A DNA stretch of 64,000 nucleotides from Brevibacillus humidisoli (GTDB taxonomy: Bacteria > Bacillota > Bacilli > Brevibacillales > Brevibacillaceae): contig NZ_CP087263.1 of the NCBI RefSeq assembly GCF_020923435.1, forward strand, positions 1,879,970-1,943,969, written 5' to 3'. The translations under genes and the position numbers were made by a program. Positions within the stretch are counted from its first letter, which is position 1; every line of letters begins with the position of its first letter. Of the stretch, positions 1 to 9,219 are shown piece after piece. Under the pieces are notes generated by a model. That model had not been told where the DNA came from. It saw nothing but the letters and a program-made list of their open reading frames with translations, and ran no database searches.

Positions 1-309
1 CCCTTCCGTTTTTCGCACATACTGATCCTGCTTCAACTGTGTCAACGACACGGGACCGAAGATCTCATCAGGTGTCGTAAATCGGGTCAACAGGTACTCG
101 AACCAATGTTCCGTACCAAACATTTGGGACAAGGCGCGAGCCAACTGTGATTTGGCTGTTCCAGGCGGTCCGATCAGAAGGGCGTTTTCTCCGCCCATGA
201 TCCCCAGAAAAAGCAAGCGGATCAATTCGCCACGCTCCAAAAAGCGTTGTTCCAACAATTGGATAGCTCTCTCAATGTTTCCCTGCAGCGTCGTAGGATT
301 GGCATTCAT
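1..309 (-). CDS. MoxR-family AAA+ ATPase, N-terminal part
   Basis: The gene reads leftward and is cut by the window edge, so only about 103 N-terminal residues are visible. A Walker A motif GPPGTAKS sits near residue 46, followed by a conserved RFTTPDEIFGP stretch, the hallmark of MoxR/RavA AAA+ ATPases. These ATPases work as chaperone-like remodelling factors, often paired with a VWA-domain protein that would lie outside this window. The ATG at 309 is the first usable start; a GGGAGGG sequence lies about 20 nt upstream, farther than ideal, so the start is less sure than the family call. Confidence 0.85.
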   Translation of the reverse strand, partial: MNANPTTLQGNIERAIQLLEQRFLERGELIRLLFLGIMGGENALLIGPPGTAKSQLARALSQMFGTEHWFEYLLTRFTTPDEIFGPVSLTQLKQDQYVRKTEG

Positions 310-478
310 CGAAGTGGCGCGAAGCGCTTCCCTCCCGTTCCGTAAAGATCGGTTGAATGGATGATTTCGCTTCCTATACTGACACAATCCAAGCAAAAAT
401 GCCAGCTTGTCACTTATGCAGACTGCTTGATTCGTCCAGAATGATACCAAATGATGACAATCGAAAGGAGGTTGCCGC

Positions 479-655
479 ATGCCCGATTTTCGATTATCTA
501 CAGAAGAATACGATCGCTTGATGGAGCGAATCTACCAGATACTGAATCGGACCGAACAGTTGGATCATGTCACTCACCATATGATGTGGGATGTGTGGCG
601 GTTGCTGTATTACAGCAATACAAACCGGTCGGACCCGTCGGCGTCCACCCAATAA
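479..655 (+). CDS. Small hypothetical protein, 58 aa
   Basis: A short ORF begins at ATG 479 after a near-perfect AGGAGG at 466-471 with 7-nt spacing, the main reason for calling it. The predicted product is hydrophilic and helix-friendly (many Glu, Arg, Asp, Leu), with no signal peptide, membrane helix or motif that I recognise. It is divergent from the MoxR gene and upstream of the membrane transporter at 775. No function can be assigned. Confidence 0.55.
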   Translation: MPDFRLSTEEYDRLMERIYQILNRTEQLDHVTHHMMWDVWRLLYYSNTNRSDPSASTQ

Positions 656-736
656 AAACGAATCACGATCCATGTGGACGGCAGTAGTTGGGCTGCTTTC
701 ACTCTTGCTCTCTCCTCCGCATAGTCTTTAAGCAAA

Positions 737-753
737 AGAGCAGTACCTGCTCT
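737..753. repeat. Perfect 7-bp inverted repeat upstream of transporter
   Basis: AGAGCAG-TAC-CTGCTCT is a perfect dyad with a 3-nt centre. It ends 7 nt before the AAGGAGG ribosome-binding site of the transporter gene. It could be an operator or a small mRNA hairpin; no T-tract follows, so a terminator is unlikely. Confidence 0.4.
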
Positions 754-774
754 ATGGACAAAGGAGGAATTCGC

Positions 775-2181
775 ATGGGTGTTGAGCTTGTCCTGCTGCA
801 CGCCGTTTATGTGCTTTTTGTCCTCCTCATCATCGGTATGATGATTGCGAGACGAGACACGAGTCTGATCTGTGTAATCGGCATCGCCTTGCTCGGTCTT
901 ACCGCGACCGGATCACTTGTTTCCTCTGTTGGCGGTATCTTTGGCAGTTTTATTTACGCGATTACCGAATTGCTGCCTACTATCTTGGTGATTTGCATCA
1001 TCGTGGCGATGAGTCACGTGCTGACGGAAACAGGAGTGAACCAAACGATGATCCAACCGATGACCCGGTTGATCCGCTCCCCTGGTCTCGCCTACTGGAT
1101 CATCGGACTCGTGATGATGGTCATCTCCTGGTTCTTCTGGCCGTCCCCTGCGGTCGCTCTGATCGGTGCCGTTATGCTGCCGGTCGCCCTTCGCGTCGGA
1201 CTGCCCGCACTCGGGGTGGCGATGGCGATGAACTTGTTCGGTCACGGAATTGCCCTCTCCGGAGACTACATGATTCAGGGCGCTCCTACGCTGACTGCCA
1301 AAGCAGCCGGAATTCCAGTCAGTGATGTGATGAGTGCCAGTGTACCCCTTGTCATCGTGATGGGTGTGGTAACGACGGTAACAGCGTTCTGGCTGCTTAC
1401 ACGAGACATGAAAAAAGGCAAACTAATCCCGGCAATCAACGATGAGTCCGTTTCTCTTTCCCCTCAACCTGTATCCGATGGCCCTGCCACTCCTCTCTCC
1501 TCTTCAGCACGCAGAGTATTGGCCCTGCTCGTCCCGATCCTGTTTTTGCTAGACGTCGCAGCCATGTTCGCACTGGACTTGCGGGGAGGAGATGCGACAG
1601 CACTGGTTGGAGGTACGGCTTTGATCATTCTTCTTGTGTCTGCGATGATGGCGCACAAGTCAGCCGGTTTGGAGAAAACGACCAGTTATCTCATTCAGGG
1701 ATTCCAGTTTGGTTTTAAAGTGTTTGGACCGGTCATTCCGATCGCTGCCTTTTTTTACATGGGTGACAGCGGCTTTGTCAAGGTATTTGGCGAAGTTCTG
1801 CCGGATGGATCGCAAGGAATTGTAAATGATCTTGGTATCGCGCTGGCTCACTCAATCCCGCTCAATCACGAAATCGCGGCGATTACATTGACGATCGTCG
1901 GTGTGATCACCGGTTTGGATGGCTCCGGATTTTCCGGTATTACCCTGGCAGGCTCAGTTGCCCAGTTGTTTGCTGCTGCATTAGGTACGGGGATTGACAC
2001 GCTAACGGCATTGGGTCAGGTAGCAGCGATCTGGGTCGGTGGCGGTACTCTGATACCGTGGGCCTTGATCCCAGCTGCTGCCATATGCGGGGTTGATCCT
2101 TTCGAGTTGGCCCGGCGCAATCTGCTGCCGGTCGGGATTGGACTTGCGGTGACGACCATCGTCGCCATGTTCCTGCTGTAA
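775..2181 (+). CDS. Multi-pass membrane transporter, ion-transporter/GntP-like
   Basis: The product (468 aa) is very hydrophobic, with roughly ten to twelve membrane segments and a hydrophilic loop near residues 210-245. The overall pattern, with two similar halves rich in small residues and conserved FGHGIALSGDY and HSIPLNHEIAAIT stretches, resembles the ion-transporter/GntP-type permeases for organic anions or Na+/H+ exchange. I cannot name the substrate. The start at 775 is chosen for the AAGGAGG at 761-767; an earlier in-frame start at 688 lacks such a site. A hairpin terminator follows at 2218. Confidence 0.7.
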   Translation: MGVELVLLHAVYVLFVLLIIGMMIARRDTSLICVIGIALLGLTATGSLVSSVGGIFGSFIYAITELLPTILVICIIVAMSHVLTETGVNQTMIQPMTRLIRSPGLAYWIIGLVMMVISWFFWPSPAVALIGAVMLPVALRVGLPALGVAMAMNLFGHGIALSGDYMIQGAPTLTAKAAGIPVSDVMSASVPLVIVMGVVTTVTAFWLLTRDMKKGKLIPAINDESVSLSPQPVSDGPATPLSSSARRVLALLVPILFLLDVAAMFALDLRGGDATALVGGTALIILLVSAMMAHKSAGLEKTTSYLIQGFQFGFKVFGPVIPIAAFFYMGDSGFVKVFGEVLPDGSQGIVNDLGIALAHSIPLNHEIAAITLTIVGVITGLDGSGFSGITLAGSVAQLFAAALGTGIDTLTALGQVAAIWVGGGTLIPWALIPAAAICGVDPFELARRNLLPVGIGLAVTTIVAMFLL

Positions 2182-2217
2182 GGAACACACAACGCTATCA
2201 AACTGATATCAATGATG

Positions 2218-2257
2218 GCTCCTCCCAGTAAGTGGTGAGGGGCGATTCTTCTTTTCC
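2218..2257 (+). terminator. Hairpin terminator after the 775-2181 transporter
   Basis: GCTCCTCCCA and TGGTGAGGGGC pair (one G-T wobble, one bulge) around a 5-nt loop at 2218-2243, followed by a T-rich run. It separates the transporter from the ykvI-like gene. Confidence 0.55.
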
Positions 2258-2327
2258 GACATTTCATTACTATCTCGTCCAGTCAAACATAAAATAGTAC
2301 CAGAAGGATGAAAAGGAGAGAGTTGTG

Positions 2328-3371
2328 ATGCAGGACTGGGGGAAAAGCATTCAAGTGGCTGCTACCTATATCGGAACGATCGTAGGTGCCGGTTTTGCCA
2401 GCGGCCAGGAAATCCTCGCCTTTTTCACCTCTTATGGTGTCTGGGGTACGGTAGGGATTGCCCTTACCACCGGGTTGTTCATGTGGTTAGGCTATAAGAT
2501 GATGCGAATTGCCCGCGAGATCGGTTCCCCATCGTACGAATCGTTTAACAAAGCGATGTTTGGGCCCCTGTTCGGACGGGTAATCAATCTGATCGTCTTC
2601 ATTACTCTGCTTGGCGTGACGACGGTGATGCTGGCCGGGTCGGGAGCTATTTACGAAGAACAGTTTAGGCTGCCTTATCTGATCGGCATTTTGGCAACCA
2701 TTGGCCTCGGCATGATCGCACTGAATAAAGGATTGGACCGCTTGCTCGTGGTCAACTCGATCGTGGTCCCTTCGATGCTGCTATTTTCTTGTCTGATCCT
2801 CTTTTCCAGCCCAGCAACCTCTCCTGTCATGCCAGAGGAACTGCCGACACAGTACGGCTTTATCTGGGAGTCGATTCTCTATGTCTCGTTTAATCTGGCC
2901 ATGGCCCAATCCGTATTAATTCCGATGGGGTATCAGATCAAGAATGTGCAGGTCTTAAAGAACGGGGCGATCATAGGTGGTCTCGGCCTCGGTTTCATGC
3001 TGATCGTGGCCCATATCGCGATGCTATCTCATTGGAACGATGTCCGCCTGATGGACATCCCGATGGCATTCATCACGGAGCAGTGGAATGACTATCTGGG
3101 TTTGTTCTTCATCATCGTACTCTATGCCGAGATCTTCACCACCCTGATCTCCAACGTCTACGGCATCACCGAGCAACTGCGGGAAATCTTTACGCTGGAA
3201 GAGAGAACGATTCATGTAACCTTGTTTACCGTCAGCTTCGCCTTCTGTCTGTTTGGCTACTCCCAACTACTGCTCTTTCTGTACCCGCTGTTCGGCTATC
3301 TCGGGTTGGCGACGCTTTTGCGGATCAGTGTGTACCGTCGCAGAGGAGGCGCGCATCCTGTCGGTCTTTAG
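2328..3371 (+). CDS. YkvI-family membrane protein
   Basis: This 347-aa integral membrane protein opens with [19 protein letters not shown], the signature of the YkvI family found in Bacillales. The family is distantly related to amino-acid permeases with the LeuT fold, and its substrate is not established. About ten hydrophobic segments are visible. ATG 2328 follows AAAAGGAGAG with good spacing; a GTG three bases upstream is also in frame. The 3' end overlaps a doubtful ORF on the other strand (3325-3600). Confidence 0.8.
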   Translation: MQDWGKSIQVAATYIGTIVGAGFASGQEILAFFTSYGVWGTVGIALTTGLFMWLGYKMMRIAREIGSPSYESFNKAMFGPLFGRVINLIVFITLLGVTTVMLAGSGAIYEEQFRLPYLIGILATIGLGMIALNKGLDRLLVVNSIVVPSMLLFSCLILFSSPATSPVMPEELPTQYGFIWESILYVSFNLAMAQSVLIPMGYQIKNVQVLKNGAIIGGLGLGFMLIVAHIAMLSHWNDVRLMDIPMAFITEQWNDYLGLFFIIVLYAEIFTTLISNVYGITEQLREIFTLEERTIHVTLFTVSFAFCLFGYSQLLLFLYPLFGYLGLATLLRISVYRRRGGAHPVGL

Positions 3372-3600
3372 GCAACGATCCATACAGCAATGAGCAATGC
3401 GCTTTTTCAGAGTGAGGCACCAACCACTTCCGATCCACCGAGTAACGGGCAAACCCGAAGCCAATGTGATCATATATCCTGCCCCGATACATGGAGTCCA
3501 CGTTTTTTTCCACCATCCCGACTACCGACGGTTGATTTTCCAGGATCCCGTACCGCAGCAGGAACAGCAGATTGTGAATGATAAAAACAGCGACTACCAT
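3325..3600 (-). CDS. Possible small membrane protein
   Basis: A 91-codon ORF opposite the ykvI-ger gap starts with a hydrophobic segment of about 16 residues ([14 protein letters not shown]) and continues as a basic, mixed sequence. AGGTGG lies about 10 nt before its ATG, which favours a real gene. It overlaps the 3' end of the ykvI-like gene by 47 bp antiparallel, and its odd C-terminus argues against. I do not recognise it. Confidence 0.3.
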   Translation of the reverse strand: MVVAVFIIHNLLFLLRYGILENQPSVVGMVEKNVDSMYRGRIYDHIGFGFARYSVDRKWLVPHSEKAHCSLLYGSLPKDRQDARLLCDGTH

Positions 3601-3604
3601 TGGA
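3575..3604 (+). promoter_or_regulatory. Weak sigma-G-like promoter for the germination operon
   Basis: TGAATG at 3575-3580 and CAT at 3598-3600 are separated by 17 bp, partly matching the forespore sigma-G pattern expected for GerA-type operons. The right half of the -10 is poor. The position, about 65 bp before the first ger start codon, is suitable. Confidence 0.2.
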
Positions 3605-3670
3605 ATAAAAATCCACCTAATAGGAAAAATAAAGATGATGATGGGATTTGATCAATCCGGAGGTTCGTCG

Positions 3671-5137
3671 ATGGCAAGAAGAAAACAAAACCAATCGATC
3701 CGGAACGATTTTTTCGGAGATATTCAATCAGCCCTTGGATTTCCGCTGGATTTGGTCTGCCGGTCCTTGTTTGTCCAAGAGGAACAAACCGTGCAGTGCG
3801 TTTATCTGGAATCGATGGTCGATAAAAAAACGATTGATGATTACATTTTGAAATCGTTCACGAAAAATACGTTTGCCGAAGGGGAAGCGCCCCGTTCGAC
3901 CGAGAGCGGTTTTTTGCACGTATTTTCTTTTTCCGATCCGTATGAAGAGTTGCGGGGACATGCCGTAAAAGCACTCCTTGCAGGTCATTGCGTGCTGACC
4001 GAATTTGCAAGGGAACGCGTTTGTCTCATCAACGTGACCAAACCCAGGCATCGCCCAATTGACGAACCGAAAGCGGAGTCGACTGTTCGTGGGCCACATG
4101 AAGGGTTTACGGAGAGCATTCTGACCAATGTGGGGCTTGTCCGCAAAAGAATCCGCAATCCGTTTCTCCGGTTTGAAAAGATGTACATTGGCAGTCAAAC
4201 CGGGACGACTTTGCTTATGGTGTACATGGAGAACCTCGCCCCGGATTCGCTGGTTCGGGAAGTGCGAGACCGGCTGTCGGCCATCCGGACCGACAGCGTG
4301 CTGGAAAGCACTTATGTGGAGGAATTTATCCAGGACCGGATTACCTCTCCTTTTCCAACGTTGACCAACAGCGAGCGCCCCGATATGGTAGCTGCCCAGT
4401 TGCTGGATGGTAAAGTGGCCGTGATGGTGGACGGGACGCCCAGCGTCCTGCTTGCCCCTATGACGTTTTTTGAGTTTTTCAGTTCCCCCGAAGATTATTA
4501 TCAACGGGCGGATATCGCCACCTTTGTTCGCTGGATTCGGCTGATCTCTTTTATTATGTCCGTGTTCATTCCTTCCTTGTATGTCGCGGCCACGTCGTTT
4601 CATCAGGAACTGATCCCGACCCAGTTGCTGATCAGTTTATCCGCCCAGCGGGAAGGGGTTCCCTACCCCGCTTTATTCGAAGTGTTGATTATGGAAGTCT
4701 TGTTTGAAATCATTCGGGAAGCGGGGCTGCGTATGCCCCGGGCGGTCGGACAGGCACTTTCGATCGTGGGGGCAATTGTGTTGGGTCAGGCGGCGGTGGA
4801 AGCCGGTCTTGTATCCGCCGCGATTGTCATTGTCGTTGCCGTTACCGGCATCGCCAATTTTGTCGTTCCGGTTTACAGCTTCGGCATGTCCCAACGTCTG
4901 CTTCGCTTTTCATTCCTGCTGTTGGCCGGTTTTATGGGGTTATTCGGCATTCTGTGCGGCGCTCTCTTTCTGGTCGCCCATCTGGTGTCGCTCAAGTCAT
5001 TTGGCGTTCCGTACATGACCCCCGCCGCGCCGTTCAAAGGAGCCGGCTGGAAAGATGTGCTGGTGCGGCTGCCCCGGCCCTGGCTGTATCCGAACCGTCT
5101 GCCCGGATATATTCGGAACCTGAAAAGAAAAAGGTAA
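3671..5137 (+). CDS. Spore germination protein, GerA family (A subunit)
   Basis: The 488-aa product matches the A subunit of Ger nutrient receptors of the spore inner membrane. The soluble N-terminal domain occupies roughly residues 10-280, including the conserved MVYMENLAPDSLV and GKVAVMVDGTPSVLLAP blocks. A membrane domain with about five helices follows, including the PTQLLISLSAQREGVPYPALFEVLIMEV segment (positions about 4620-4695). ATG 3671 is preferred over the upstream ATG at 3578 because GGAGG lies 7 nt before it. It is the first gene of an A-C-B-small operon with 15-nt or shorter gaps. The triggering nutrient cannot be predicted. Confidence 0.93.
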   Translation: MARRKQNQSIRNDFFGDIQSALGFPLDLVCRSLFVQEEQTVQCVYLESMVDKKTIDDYILKSFTKNTFAEGEAPRSTESGFLHVFSFSDPYEELRGHAVKALLAGHCVLTEFARERVCLINVTKPRHRPIDEPKAESTVRGPHEGFTESILTNVGLVRKRIRNPFLRFEKMYIGSQTGTTLLMVYMENLAPDSLVREVRDRLSAIRTDSVLESTYVEEFIQDRITSPFPTLTNSERPDMVAAQLLDGKVAVMVDGTPSVLLAPMTFFEFFSSPEDYYQRADIATFVRWIRLISFIMSVFIPSLYVAATSFHQELIPTQLLISLSAQREGVPYPALFEVLIMEVLFEIIREAGLRMPRAVGQALSIVGAIVLGQAAVEAGLVSAAIVIVVAVTGIANFVVPVYSFGMSQRLLRFSFLLLAGFMGLFGILCGALFLVAHLVSLKSFGVPYMTPAAPFKGAGWKDVLVRLPRPWLYPNRLPGYIRNLKRKR

Positions 5138-5152
5138 CTTGGAGGAGCACAC

Positions 5153-6325
5153 ATGGCCTACCGGTATGCAGCGGGCCTGTTCATCCTGATGATGTTTACC
5201 ACTCTGCTTACGGCTTGCTGGGACAAGACGGAGATGAACGAACTGGCGCTGGTCAGCATGGTGGGGGTGGACAGCGATCCGGACAGCGGCAAAAAAAAGG
5301 TGTATTACCAAATCATCAACCCGTTAAGCGGCACTTCCGCCAGAGGAACGCCGGGAGGCGAACAAGCCCCCGTCTACACCTACGAAATCAGCGGATCGTC
5401 TTTTGGGGAAATCAAATCAACCGTCTACCAATTGCTGCCCCGCAAATTATTCGTCGCCCATTATGAAGTGTTGCTCGTTTCCCAGCGGGTCGCCAGACAA
5501 GGCATCCGCGATATTGTCAACTTTATCGAAATGCAACCCAACGGCCGCTCGTCGGTCCCGATGCTGATCGTCGACGGACCGATATCTCAGGTCATGAAAA
5601 CATTTACTCCCCTGGAGCGGGTGCCGTCTGACGCGATCGATTCCAGGCTCAAACTGCTGATCCGCAATTCGCTCCTGGTGGGAAAACATATCAAGGTCAA
5701 TGATGTCATTGAACGGATGGAAAAGTCGGATACGATCGTATTGCCGTTGATCGCCGGAATGAAGGAGTCACCTTCTTCCAACAGCGGGGAAACGTCGGCG
5801 GATATCGACGCCAATCAAAACAACTTTATCGTCGGAGGCGGGGCGGTTTTCCGGGATTACCGCATGGCGGGCAAACTGAATGATGCACAACTGGTCTGGT
5901 ATCATTTGCTGAATGGCGATCGAGGTCGCCACGTGCGGCGGTTTCAGGTGGAGGGAAAACAGGTATCCGTAGAATTGAGACTGGTTCGCATAAAACGTGA
6001 GGTCTTTTGGAAATCCGACCAACCTGTCCTCCAGATCCGCCTGGACCTCGAACTGTCCACCGCCTTGGCAAGCGAGTTCATCCCGCATTCCCGGAATGAG
6101 GTGGAGAGGCTTGAGAACAGACTGGATCAAATCATAGCAGACGAGTCGCTCGCCTTTTATCAAATGACACGGGAGCGGGGCTGGGATCTGCTAAGAATCA
6201 GGGACTTGTTGCGTAAACAGACGCCAAATCATCCGGACATCGACAGGGCGGCGAAAAACGCGGAAGTCATGATTCATGTAAACACCCGGCTGTTGAGAAC
6301 GGTCAGCATAAGTCAACCTTATTAA
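5153..6325 (+). CDS. Spore germination lipoprotein, Ger(x)C family
   Basis: The product (390 aa) has a lipoprotein signal peptide ending in the lipobox LTAC at about residue 20, followed by the typical CWDKTEMNELALVSMVGVD opening of GerAC/GerKC proteins. GerC subunits are diacylglycerated and sit on the outer face of the spore inner membrane beside the A and B subunits. GGAGG lies 8 nt before ATG 5153, and the gap to the A gene is 15 nt. Length and domain order are normal for the family. Confidence 0.93.
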   Translation: MAYRYAAGLFILMMFTTLLTACWDKTEMNELALVSMVGVDSDPDSGKKKVYYQIINPLSGTSARGTPGGEQAPVYTYEISGSSFGEIKSTVYQLLPRKLFVAHYEVLLVSQRVARQGIRDIVNFIEMQPNGRSSVPMLIVDGPISQVMKTFTPLERVPSDAIDSRLKLLIRNSLLVGKHIKVNDVIERMEKSDTIVLPLIAGMKESPSSNSGETSADIDANQNNFIVGGGAVFRDYRMAGKLNDAQLVWYHLLNGDRGRHVRRFQVEGKQVSVELRLVRIKREVFWKSDQPVLQIRLDLELSTALASEFIPHSRNEVERLENRLDQIIADESLAFYQMTRERGWDLLRIRDLLRKQTPNHPDIDRAAKNAEVMIHVNTRLLRTVSISQPY

Positions 6326-6333
6326 GGAACAGG

Positions 6334-7434
6334 ATGAGGCCAATGATTTCCCGCTTCCAGTTTTATCTGCTGACGATCAACTATATACTCGGAACCACCC
6401 TTTTCGTGCTGATCCAACGGCTGGTCACACAGGCGGGACAGGATGCCTGGCTCATGCCCATGTGGGCAGGAAGTTTTGGCTTACTCGTCGGTCTGTTCTG
6501 GATCTTGCTTTTCCGATATTACCCGGGCAAAAGTCTGGTGCAAATCCCGATGGATGCGTGGGGACGTCCTCTGGGAATATTTGTTGCCGTCCTGTACTTT
6601 CTTTTCTTCTGTAATCTGGCCGGATGGGTCCTGCGAAATTTAAGCGATTTTATGAATGCAACCCTCATGCCGGAGACGCCGAAAAGCATGCTTCATGTCA
6701 TGTTTCTGCTTGTCGCCTGCTATTCGGTCGCTCACGGAGCGGAAACGATCGGACGATTGAATCAGGTCATCACTCCGTTTTTGTTCTTCCCGTTCTGGCT
6801 TGTTCTGTTGCTGGCGACGGTGAATTGGGATTGGGAAAGACTTCAGCCCGTATTCCATTCCGACCTGGGCGCCATCCTGCAATACCACTCCTTTATTGGT
6901 TTTCCGTATATGGAAACCATTGCGCTCACGATGTTGTTCCCGCTGGTCAAACAGGGGGCAGGCCGCCCCATTTTGCTTGGTATGTTGACCGCTTCCGTTT
7001 CGCTCAGCTTGACCATGTTTATGATTATCGGTTTATTGGGTGTGGAAAGGGCTTCCCGGCTTACTTTTCCGGTGTATACGGTCGTGCAGGAAGTTTCGAT
7101 CGGCGAGGCGATCATCAACATCCATTCCATCATCTCCGTCATTTTGCTGATACTGATTTTCATCAAGCTGCTGGTACTGATCTACGGGGCTTACGAAACG
7201 CTGCGTCAAGTATTTCGTCCCAAAACCCGCTGGCCTCACTTTCTGGGTTTGACGATTTTGTTGTCGGCCACCGCCCTGTCCATCTATGAAAACCCGATCC
7301 AAAACGGGGAATGGAATGTAAAATATACATTCATATACGACAGTTTCTTTGTTCTGCTGATCCCCTTTTTGTTGCTGGTGACAACATGGGCCAAACGCAG
7401 GTTCGAGAAACGAATCAAAAGGAGGATGAATTGA
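6334..7434 (+). CDS. Spore germination permease, GerB family (B subunit)
   Basis: The 366-aa product has about ten membrane helices and belongs to the GerB/endospore germination branch of the APC transporter superfamily, which contributes the nutrient-sensing subunit. The opening ISRFQFYLLTINYILGTTL is typical. Two in-frame ATG codons (6334, 6343) are possible; AAGGA lies 5 nt before the first. The gap to the C gene is 8 nt, and the 3' end carries the ribosome-binding site of the next small gene. Confidence 0.93.
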   Translation: MRPMISRFQFYLLTINYILGTTLFVLIQRLVTQAGQDAWLMPMWAGSFGLLVGLFWILLFRYYPGKSLVQIPMDAWGRPLGIFVAVLYFLFFCNLAGWVLRNLSDFMNATLMPETPKSMLHVMFLLVACYSVAHGAETIGRLNQVITPFLFFPFWLVLLLATVNWDWERLQPVFHSDLGAILQYHSFIGFPYMETIALTMLFPLVKQGAGRPILLGMLTASVSLSLTMFMIIGLLGVERASRLTFPVYTVVQEVSIGEAIINIHSIISVILLILIFIKLLVLIYGAYETLRQVFRPKTRWPHFLGLTILLSATALSIYENPIQNGEWNVKYTFIYDSFFVLLIPFLLLVTTWAKRRFEKRIKRRMN

Positions 7435-7436
7435 AC

Positions 7437-7655
7437 ATGTTGATGCTTCACATCCTGCTGGCGCCTTTGATAGGTATCCCGGTTTTGGGATTGCTTCGTA
7501 AGAAACTTTACCGGGATGCGGCAGTTTTTGGGGCTGTATCTGTTATCGGATACGGATTATGGGTTTGTGTCGTCAATCAGCGTCCTTTTATCATTACGAT
7601 TTTTATTGCGAGAATGATTGAGATGTTAAAATCCATTACAACTGTGATGATATAA
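7437..7655 (+). CDS. Small two-helix membrane protein of ger operon (D-subunit-like)
   Basis: This 72-aa product has two hydrophobic segments (about residues 3-19 and 30-46) separated by a basic turn (RKKLYRD), then a basic/hydrophobic tail. Short two-helix proteins of this size accompany some GerA-family operons and have been described as D subunits that modulate germination; assignment here rests on size, topology and position. GGAGG at 7421-7425 lies in the end of the B gene. A TTG at 7431 would place the start closer to it and would overlap the B stop codon; ATG 7437 is used here. Confidence 0.65.
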   Translation: MLMLHILLAPLIGIPVLGLLRKKLYRDAAVFGAVSVIGYGLWVCVVNQRPFIITIFIARMIEMLKSITTVMI

Positions 7656-7995
7656 ACGTAGAATGGGGATGATGCGTGTTGGAGCTGATACGGTGACCTC
7701 TCCTCGGCTAATCGATTGGGTTTAATGCTTGTTGCCATGGAGCACCTGTCTGGTTCCTGTCATCGCAGCGAGTCGGATAACCTCAGTCGATGCAAGCGAA
7801 TGGCATCATGATAATTTGGAGATGCAAACGTTCCATTTTCTATGTCCCTGGCGAGGATTTTATGCGCGATTGCTACTTGGCGCATGGGCGCTTCGGGTTC
7901 TTCCTCTCCCCCGAAAAGCGTAGTGCTTGTATTCCGCGATGTTAGCAAGAATGTATACTGCTACCGGCGTAGAACAAGGCCAACAACAGAAGTAG
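7656..7995. other. Gene-poor stretch between ger operon and regulator remnants
   Basis: No ORF here has a convincing ribosome-binding site or recognisable product, and all six frames are broken by stops. The sequence probably contains further decayed coding DNA, because a recognisable LysR fragment follows directly. No terminator was identified for the germination operon. Confidence 0.4.
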
Positions 7996-8208
7996 GAGCA
8001 ATGGAAAACGTTGCTTCAGCTTGCCTCCCTGGGTATGGGAATTACCCTGACCTCCAAAAGGATTGCGGAGCAGTTCAAGGCTACAGATTATTTCGAACTG
8101 CCCCCAACGTATCGATATGTCGAGAAATATTTGGTGACACGACTGCATTATGAGCTCTCACCACTGGAAAAGCAGTTCGTCGAAACAAGCCAACGTTCCT
8201 TTGCCTAA
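7996..8208 (+). pseudogene. LysR-family regulator remnant, C-terminal fragment
   Basis: The frame opened after the stop at 7993-7995 encodes about 70 residues. They include LQLASLGMGITLTSKRIAEQF, a good match to the end of the LysR effector-binding domain (compare [15 protein letters not shown] in the intact LysR at 61854). The DNA-binding domain and most of the effector domain are missing upstream. No start codon with a ribosome-binding site is present. Confidence 0.5.
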
Positions 8209-8228
8209 CTGCTCCTCTCCGTAAATGC

Positions 8229-8505
8229 TCAGCTCTGTGAAGGCGCGATACAGAATTGCTGTGTGATTTTCTGTTTTATCTCGTTGACAGGGTAATCATC
8301 AGGAAAAGTCGATATCATCAGCATCGCCCCATGCAGAGTGGAGGAAAAATAGAGAGAGCGCAAACGCCAATCGCTCACCCCCAGTTTGGCGAACATCTCG
8401 CACTGCACTTCAAGCCGTGCGTATATTTTCTTTCGTTGCTTCACGAATACGATCATTCTCTTCCCGGGTACGAGGCTTTTTACTAGTAGAAACGGTAACG
8501 ATAAA
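8229..8505 (-). pseudogene. TetR-family regulator remnant with deletion and frameshift
   Basis: In one minus-strand frame (8410-8505) the sequence reads KKPRTREENDRIREATKENI, typical of the extreme N-terminus of TetR regulators, and ends in a stop at 8410-8412. In the adjoining frame (8229-8408) it reads LRSLYFSSTLHGAMLMISTF and a C-terminal helix resembling the TetR ligand domain. The helix-turn-helix and middle of the protein are absent, so this is a dead gene with an internal deletion and frame change. Confidence 0.5.
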
Positions 8506-8637
8506 AGGCAGTCTGCCATCGGATGGGCATACTGCCTTCTTACTTGTTGGCTGCCTGCCTCTTGACCGTACCCTGAGGGAACAGGGTAAGCTTTTAGCAT
8601 AGGTGTATCACTTCATTGAGAAAGGAAGGATTTTCTT

Positions 8638-9171
8638 ATGCTGATGGGAGAGATCGCAAAGCGTACTGGCTTGACCAAGAAGGCGATCTGCTATTATATC
8701 GAGCAAGGCCTTCTCCATCCTGTCGGTGAAACAGAGAGCGGTTATCGGCATTTTACCACCGAAGAACTACAGAGGTTATTGATGATTAGAGAGCTGCGGG
8801 AGCTGGAGCGGTTTAAGCTGCCTGCAGAGATGGAAGGGTTATTTGACCTCTTGTCCGACAGCACCATCGAGGAGTTGATCGAACAAAACCGCAAACAGGC
8901 CTTGGAGTTGCTCGCCGCTTCGCCGGAAAAGCTGGCCGCGATCGCTGACCGTCTCCGCGAGCACTTGCACAGTCAACCCAACACCCTCTCCCAGCTCGCC
9001 TCTATGATGCGGGACAGCAAGCGTGTTCTCTCCCAAGCCGGGTATTACGAAGAGATTCCCCCTTTGATGAAGCGGATCAGCCCCCTCTATGCCGAATACG
9101 TAAACAGACTGGAACAACTGCAGGAGCGGTTGCCGGTTCAATTAGGGGAACAGGGCTATCACCTCCTCTAA
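8638..9171 (+). CDS. MerR-family transcriptional regulator
   Basis: The N-terminus, MGEIAKRTGLTKKAICYYIE, is the winged-helix DNA-binding domain of MerR regulators, followed by YRHFTTEELQRL and a leucine- and glutamate-rich dimerisation helix. The 177-aa length leaves a short C-terminal effector region without the cysteine cluster of metal sensors, so the signal is unknown. AAAGGAAGG precedes ATG 8638; an in-frame ATG lies two codons downstream. No obvious target gene is adjacent apart from the short ORF at 9220. Confidence 0.88.
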   Translation: MLMGEIAKRTGLTKKAICYYIEQGLLHPVGETESGYRHFTTEELQRLLMIRELRELERFKLPAEMEGLFDLLSDSTIEELIEQNRKQALELLAASPEKLAAIADRLREHLHSQPNTLSQLASMMRDSKRVLSQAGYYEEIPPLMKRISPLYAEYVNRLEQLQERLPVQLGEQGYHLL

Positions 9172-9219
9172 CCGCAAGTGATTTTAGCATCGCATCATGC
9201 GTTAAAATGATCACGCAGC

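Noticed and set aside
3728-4603. A long open frame opposite the GerA gene (about 290 codons)
   Set aside because: It lies entirely within the well-supported germination gene, has no family features and is His/Arg-rich, as expected for a shadow frame.
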